Below, piece by piece: positions 58,440 through 64,000 of a stretch of 64,000 bases of DNA; the first letter of the stretch is position 1; every line of letters begins with the position of its first letter. The notes under the pieces were generated by a model. It had not been told where the DNA came from. It did not search any database and saw nothing but the letters and a program-made list of their open reading frames with translations. The DNA lies in assembly GCA_037074765.1 (NCBI GenBank), contig JBAMDO010000048.1, forward strand, positions 124,001-188,000, written 5' to 3'. Position numbers and translations under genes: made by a program. This DNA comes from Mansonella perstans. Its lineage: Eukaryota > Nematoda > Chromadorea > Rhabditida > Onchocercidae.

Positions 58440-61400
58440 TTACAAATGCTCCTCCATTCGAATCAGTTCTTTTATACCATCGTACATTTGTTTAACTGCT
58501 TCATACTGCGTTAATCCAAGGCTTTTCTAAATTTTATAAAATTTTATAATTTTTAACTGCAACAAAAAACAGATGAAGAAAGATTATCAGCAGTTCAATA
58601 AATATTTTGATATATGTGAGTGAGTTTATATCTTATACAGTTGGTTCTGAAATAAATGGTATAACAGCACTGCTGGCAGAAAAGAAATGAAGGAATTCCT
58701 CATCCTCATGTCGAAGTCATAGCGTAGAAAAAATGAGCAACTCGATACACAAGGACAGAAAAATTTAAAAAAAAAAACCTTGTTTGATATAAAATAATAT
58801 CCATTCGACGCTCCAGACGAATTAATATTAGTGGAAATAACGCTCAAATTCAGTTTTTCACATGTTTCCTACAATAAATGAATTCAGAACGGATATTTTC
58901 TTCCATATTTTCGCCCAATTCATGAAATAAAAACTCAAACTCAAACAGTTATCCCCCCCAAATCTCAATAATAATAACGAAGTTGAAGATTCTGAATTCG
59001 AAACAAGTTTTTTCATCCATAATAATTTTTTCGAAGAAACGAAAATGAACTAGGTTAATCAAAAATCCGGTAAGTTGGAAGAAAATCATTACAATTGCAG
59101 CTGCAAAATAACCGAAAAATTAAAAAGGCGATTCGCTTCGAGCACAACAAAAATAGAAAGTTCTTTACCATAAAGTCGGATTTTTTACTCAATTTCGGCA
59201 AACGTATTTGTACTGAAGCGTTAATTGCCGAACCAAGATTGCTGGGGTTTGATGTTAGCCAACCAAGTCGACTATCTCGAGCAAATGTTAGATTTCTTTC
59301 CAGTGCCTTGAAATATCCAAAGTTACATGAATTTTAAAACTGCCAATGCTGCAAAAGCTCAAAGAAATGGTAGATGACCATTTTTTTTAAAAATGCAGTG
59401 AGAGGTTTCATTACATTTTGGAAGCAAGAAATTTTAATATAAACATGCCGGCAAATTGGCAATATTAAAAACAGCGCTGCAAAATTCCCGTTTAAACTAA
59501 GTTCTAAAACTTTACAAGAAATAGTAATGGTAACCTGAATTCTATTACTTTATCCAATTTTGAACTTGCCCACTTTTTTTCCTTTCCAAAAAATGAAAAT
59601 CACCTTCAAACCTCGAATTAAACGACCAAGAGCCTTGCCAACATCACTTCCTTCTTCAACCGAAATTATGCTAATATGATCTTCCTCGTTAACCCATACT
59701 AAGAAAGATTTGTCATTGCTGTAGAAGATTCCACGCCCCTAAAACAAATGAAAACATGGCACGGAAATTTAAAATTAGGACTTTCTAAAAGCCTAACCAC
59801 TAATTAATAAAACCAACTGATTGTCAAACTGTTTCAACATAACCGAATTCGGCTGCAGTTATATTTTTGTAGACATATACTTCACTGAATGATTTTGACT
59901 GCATTAATGACAAAGGAAGACAAGGTTCCGTTCCCTAATGACACATTACAAAAAAAAAACCGAAGTAATACCTGCGGCCAGGCACTGTAAGCATTTGCAT
60001 GATTCAATAAAGAATTATTGTTGTTGAACAGAAGCTGTTTGCTGTCAAGCTCATCATGCGTTTTCTTTGGCATTTCATTTAGCGAATAATAGATCCCACG
60101 TAATTCAGGTTCATCGATTTGCAGTAGTGCATTTTTTACCTTGAACCTGTGAACAATGAAGCAACCAATCCTCAAAAGTTTCATGAATAAGATGGTCGAT
60201 CATACAAGAACATAAAACCACTTCTGGGTCAGGGACAGACACTGCAAACACAATGAGACCAACCTTTTGTTCCAGAATCATGTAATCATCTGCACTCAAA
60301 AGTGGGTTAAATGGATAACCAGCAATTGAACGAGCGCAACGAATCCTGAAAAAATTTTCATCTCTCGTTTTAAAAATACTACACTTCCCGATAAAACTAA
60401 ATTTCAGAAATTAAAGAATTTTTAACTAGATAAATTTTAAATTGCTATGGAAGCATTACCAGATAGGCACAAACAAAAAATACGTTCAGTTAAGTTCTGG
60501 AATCATTTCTTAGAAAAGTATGCTAATGCATAAGTATAAATTAAGAGGAAAAAAATTAACCTAATTGACTTTACATATTTTCCCGTAGGATCAAGAGATG
60601 GGAATTCGCTAATTTTTTCCTCTCCCAAATCAACTGCTGGTTGTTTGGCTCCTGGTTTGAATCCATGGTAATCCTCTAAAATTTTGTCCAAAAGAAAAGC
60701 GAATTTGTGATAGGATTCAGCATCCGCTGCATATACACCAATCGGCAACTCATGGTTGCGTAAACCTAAAGAATGATGAAACATTCATTAATTCATAATT
60801 TAAAGAACAGAGCTGTTATTATGTATTCGAAAAAAAGATGAATATACTTGAAAAAAAATACAATAATAAAAAAAACGTACCAGGACGAATTATGTCGTAA
60901 AGCGAAGCACCCAGTTTTGTCTTTTTGTTTTCCAATTTTCGTAAAACTGTAGGTGTTAGATTTTTCTTTAGCAACGAATTACAATTCGTATCCTAAAAGG
61001 AATCATATTCAACGTAACAAAAAAGTTTCCAACTTATGATCTGTTATAAATTCCAAAAATTGATCAAATTCAATTTATTCTCTGTTTTCTAGAAATAATT
61101 TTGTTATGTCTTAACCATCACAGAAGAAATAAAAGAAGGCCTATCCCAAAGATTACAGCCTTTTGAAATGCAAAATACATTTTAAATAGAAGTTATTGCA
61201 TCAATTAAAATGTTTATTTTTTTTCCGTACACTGGTCATCTTTTCAAAACATGTAGAAAAGAAACAGTCATAACCTTTTGAAGTTCTGCATAAGCTTTGT
61301 TGACCTTTCGAATTGCAAGAATATCTGCTTCATCGATCTGATAATTCATTTTGTAAAGTTGCCCAGTCTACAGAAGTACAACCAGTGAGAACATAAATTA

Positions 61401-61676
61401 GTATGATGAACACGCATGTAGAAAATCAAAATTCAGCATGAATAAATATGTATAAGTGTGATATTTCATCTTCGGTAACAAAAATAAACAACTGACATGA
61501 TAAAATGTAGATCAATCATTGTGCCTGGAGAGATTAAACATCCTTAAAAATATATCGCTTCTTTTTTTTTTTCATTTAATCTGGAACAAATAACTTACAT
61601 ATGTCACAGCTAAAAAAGTCGCTGTTGCTCCGCCAGCTATGGTGAGAAGTTTCGTGAACGATCCAGGTATCGACAT
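58440..61676 (-). CDS. Arginine kinase homologue, probably catalytically inactive
   Basis: Phosphagen kinases move phosphate between ATP and a guanidino compound. Ten minus-strand exons join in phase: 61599-61676, 61275-61367, 60881-60992, 60561-60765, 60264-60345, 59972-60139, 59604-59738, 59169-59306, 58779-58868 and 58440-58526 (395 aa against about 355 in the family). The N-domain is clear (IGVYAADAESYHKFAFLLDK, EDYHGF, DPTGKYVKSIRIR). The C-domain keeps WP-GRGIF, VWVNEEDH and the final GLTQYEAVKQMYDGIKELI helix. By Limulus arginine kinase numbering, Arg124, Arg126 and Glu225 remain (163, 165, 265), but Arg229 is Ser269, Cys271 is Asn311, Arg280 is Asn320, Arg309 is Asn351 and Glu314 is Gly356. 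Residues about 9-26 are hydrophobic (LLTIAGGATATFLAVTY), a membrane anchor or targeting peptide absent from cytosolic enzymes. The gene structure is intact, which favours a retained pseudoenzyme over a pseudogene. A tttccag lies just before the ATG and could accept a spliced leader. Confidence 0.9.
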
Positions 61677-61859
61677 CTCGATCAATGCTGGAAACTTCTG
61701 TAACGATTAATCCATGACAAAGGAAATAAGCCCCTAAATTTGGTAGCGATATCATTAAGCTTTTCGAAACAACAATTCTCGTTGCAACTATTACTCCAGT
61801 TTATTTCACGATCAAAAATGAATTCCTCAACCATTTAAGAATATCAAACTTACCTTATT

Positions 61860-62157
61860 AACTTGTCTTATTGAAACTCAAAATTATATGTAGTAATCTC
61901 TTATCACTAAACAGCGAGAGGAATCTTGCTTCTTTCTAGTTAAAATTATCAAATATCTTTGCTGTCTTCCAACATAAATAGGTTTAAGGTAGCCTGTTTT
62001 CCTACGTAAATAGGTTTAAGGTAGCCTGTTTTTCTACGTAAATAGGTTTAAGGCAGCCTATCTTTTTAACTTGTCTTATTGAAACTCAAAAAGACAGGCT
62101 GCCTTAAACAGGTTTAAGGTAGCCTGTCTTCCCACATAAATAGGTTTTAAACATCCA
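61860..62157. repeat. 32-bp minisatellite with an inverted unit and duplicated 24-mer
   Basis: Three direct units of period exactly 32 (61972, 62004, 62036; core TAGGTTTAAGGTAGCCTGT) are followed by a 24-mer AACTTGTC...CTCAAAA at 62068-62091, an inverted partial unit (62088-62109) and further direct copies to 62157. The same 24-mer occurs once more at 61860-61883, before the array. The inverted unit can pair with the third direct unit (62046-62067) over 22 bp with one mismatch around a 20-base loop. Confidence 0.9.
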
Positions 62158-63613
62158 AAAAGACTGTTTCGAATATGATTGCAAAAAGAGTCAAACAAAG
62201 TACGAAACGTCAAGGTTGATTACTCGATTTGCGATTCCAGTTTAACAGAAAAAAAGATGAAACTCCTAAACCGATTTGTGGAACGATTGTTTGTTTGGTA
62301 TATGCTGGAACGCGGTACAGTTATAATAACAGTCTTTGATAATAGTCCTGAAACCGCAGCTATCACTTTTATGAATCGAAACAACTCAATTCTTTCCCAT
62401 AAACTAAATTTTCCTCAGATTTCCCGCATATTATATTTAATGCATCGCATATAACTATTTATAACCGCAATTATCCTCGGTACCATTCGGTTAACAATTT
62501 ACTCAAGCGATGTACATGTTATTTTAACTTATTATAACTTTAACTTATTATTTTTAATTACTTATTATTATTTCTTTTTATTGAAAGAATCCCGGAAGGG
62601 AGGGTTACATTAATAAGGGGAAATGGTTTGAGGAAGGAGTGAAGGACGATGTGCTGCTCATTGCAGAAATTAATTCTCTTGTTTCGTGATTGATTTAATC
62701 CCGTCCGTTCATTAATTTTATACTCATTAATTGCTTTATTCAAAGACCTTACTGTGAATTTTACAACGAATTAATAAGAAAGTGATAAGCATTGTGAAGT
62801 TTTTTTTTTTTTTTTTTTACATACTCGACCAAATTAATTTATCGTTGTATAATAGACCTGTACTGAATTATGAATAATTCTAATAATGGAACAAATTTAA
62901 ACAATAATGTTGCGAAGGAAAAAAAAACAGATGAATTTAAAAATATCACAGCGGCAAAATGAGTATTTTGGGGAACGTAACTATTGGCAAAATATTCGAA
63001 AAATTTGAATTTCATAAATACGAATTCATTTATTGAATAATTGTGGCGTCACCAATTGTAAAGCATTCTGATTATATAGCATCTGCAATTTCAAGCATTT
63101 AGAAGTCGAATTTTTCAAATGAATAAACATTGGTAAGTTTTTTTAGTTTAGAAAAAATAGTACGGAAAAGTATAGGAATTCTCGAAGTGTACTAAAATTG
63201 AGATAGAACGTAGCACATACCAATAAGTCAAAACTTAGGAAACTTTTTGACTAAAACAGGATGGAACTCTCTATCTTCTTAGTAGGAAATAAACTTCTTA
63301 GCCTAGACAATATCATTCAACTATAAAAGAAAGATCATAGTTGCTTTCAAATGTGACCTCCATCTTTTTGGTTGTGAAAATTTTAACTCCTAGCGATTTT
63401 TTAACCGAAATCCCTCTACACGAATTCTGCAGTAGCAAAAGGTCGTTGCTACTGAGATAAAAAAGGTGAAGTAATATGAAGGGAAACTTTTATGGAATAA
63501 TTCCCGAATGAAATCACAATATGTATTTAAAACTTTTTAAAGTAACATATTCGTAACAATACGTATATTGTAATTATTAATGCTCCAGAATTATTTCGTG
63601 TAACATTCATTAC
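62158..63613. other. Region between the IP3 receptor 3' end and the arginine-kinase homologue
   Basis: No independent gene is seen; the plus-strand frame at 62179-62454 has no family resemblance. This is the 3' side of the minus-strand IP3 receptor gene, so its last exon or 3' UTR may be here. One candidate acceptor (CTGCAG) near 63429 opens a 37-codon frame ending near 63320, but it does not resemble the usual receptor C-terminus. Confidence 0.4.
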
Positions 63614-64000
63614 CTGTTTCAATTCCTCAAGTTGCCATCCTTGTTGTTTCACAGTATTCATTAATTTACTAAATGAATCACGAATCTCACTAATGTCATT
63701 GGTTTGCTCCGTTTCTTGATTATCCTCAGCTAACGACATTGCTTGCATTCGAGGAAACCAGTCACTTTTATGTTCCTAAACAATATGAGATTTCCGATAT
63801 TACATAAACAAGATTAAATACGGGAAAAAAATGTCATGATTACGATGATAGTAAAAAATGAAAAAGCAAGAAATATAAATCTTACAGGGGCAAGAATCTA
63901 AATAAACCGTTCAAAAATCTACCTTGATACAATTTGCGACATAGCTTTCTGGACCGGTAAATTCTGTCTCATCCTTTATTTGTAACCACACAATAAAATA
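63614..64000 (-). CDS. itr-1: Inositol 1,4,5-trisphosphate receptor, C-terminal part (runs off the window)
   Basis: IP3 receptors are tetrameric ER Ca2+-release channels. Two minus-strand exons are visible. The first (63923-64000, truncated by the window edge) encodes FIVWLQIKDETEFTGPESYV, which matches the segment after the zinc-finger/linker in IP3 receptors (TEYTGPESYV). The second (63614-63775, in phase) encodes EHKSDWFPRMQAMSLA, matching the hallmark DWFPRMRAMSL, then an acidic/Gln-rich stretch and the start of the C-terminal coiled coil (ISEIRDSFSKLMNTV, QLEELKQ). It ends at a CAG|GTAATG donor, so at least one more exon with the last residues is expected downstream, or the reading frame continues 28 codons into the intron to a stop at 63527. 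The channel, ligand-binding and regulatory parts lie beyond position 64000. Confidence 0.9.

Noticed and set aside
59095..59337. 80-codon plus-strand ORF
   Set aside because: It is the antisense shadow of exon 8 of the arginine-kinase homologue.
60139..60145. Acceptor at ttcacag just before GTTCAAGG in the arginine-kinase homologue
   Set aside because: The preceding exon ends in phase 0, and this acceptor would shift the frame; the TTCAAG acceptor a few bases on joins EQK to VKNALL in frame.
61676..63614. Operon between the IP3 receptor and the arginine-kinase homologue
   Set aside because: They are on the same strand but about 1.9 kb apart, far more than the usual 100-500 bp spacing in nematode operons.

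Overview
The window is AT-rich, intron-rich nuclear DNA from a nematode, most likely a filarial (onchocercid) species. The support is: coding regions split into 60-300 bp exons with nematode-style splice acceptors (ttttcag/tttag); gene models closest, from memory, to Caenorhabditis UNC-43 and EGRH-1; a nuclear insert of a filarial-like mitochondrial cox1; and many poly-T tracts and microsatellites. No search was run, so the species is not determined. Nearly all short single-frame ORFs are chance or antisense. The real genes had to be built exon by exon, with reading phases checked across every junction.

Layout. 1-1.9 kb: no gene seen. 1.94-4.3 kb (+): complete PGAP2-type GPI-anchor remodelling protein, seven exons. 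4.3-14.3 kb: intergenic, with a broken minus-strand coding remnant at 5.8-6.75 kb and T-rich repeats. 14.3-30.4 kb (+): complete CaMKII (unc-43), 18 exons over 16 kb, with large introns in the variable linker. 30.4-35 kb: no firm gene, but a run of minus-strand ORFs and a repeat present twice. 35-38.8 kb (-): complete EGR-type three-zinc-finger transcription factor, 11 exons. 38.8-49.7 kb: gene-poor, with long microsatellites (42.5-42.8 and 43.65-44.2 kb), a possible TSR3-like remnant and a hairpin. 49.74-50.12 kb: rearranged mitochondrial cox1 insert (NUMT). 51.4-55.0 kb (+): FASTK/RAP-like mitochondrial protein. 55-58.4 kb: no firm gene. 58.4-61.7 kb (-): phosphagen (arginine) kinase homologue, ten exons, with the catalytic residues lost. 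61.86-62.16 kb: minisatellite with a fold-back. 63.6-64 kb (-): 3' end of an inositol-trisphosphate receptor gene (itr-1), running off the window.

The genes do not form a pathway. Two act in Ca2+ signalling (CaMKII and the IP3 receptor) but lie 33 kb apart. The most unusual locus is the arginine-kinase homologue. It keeps the fold-defining segments but has replaced the reactive cysteine, three nucleotide-binding arginines and one catalytic glutamate, so it is probably a pseudoenzyme, and it carries a hydrophobic N-terminus.
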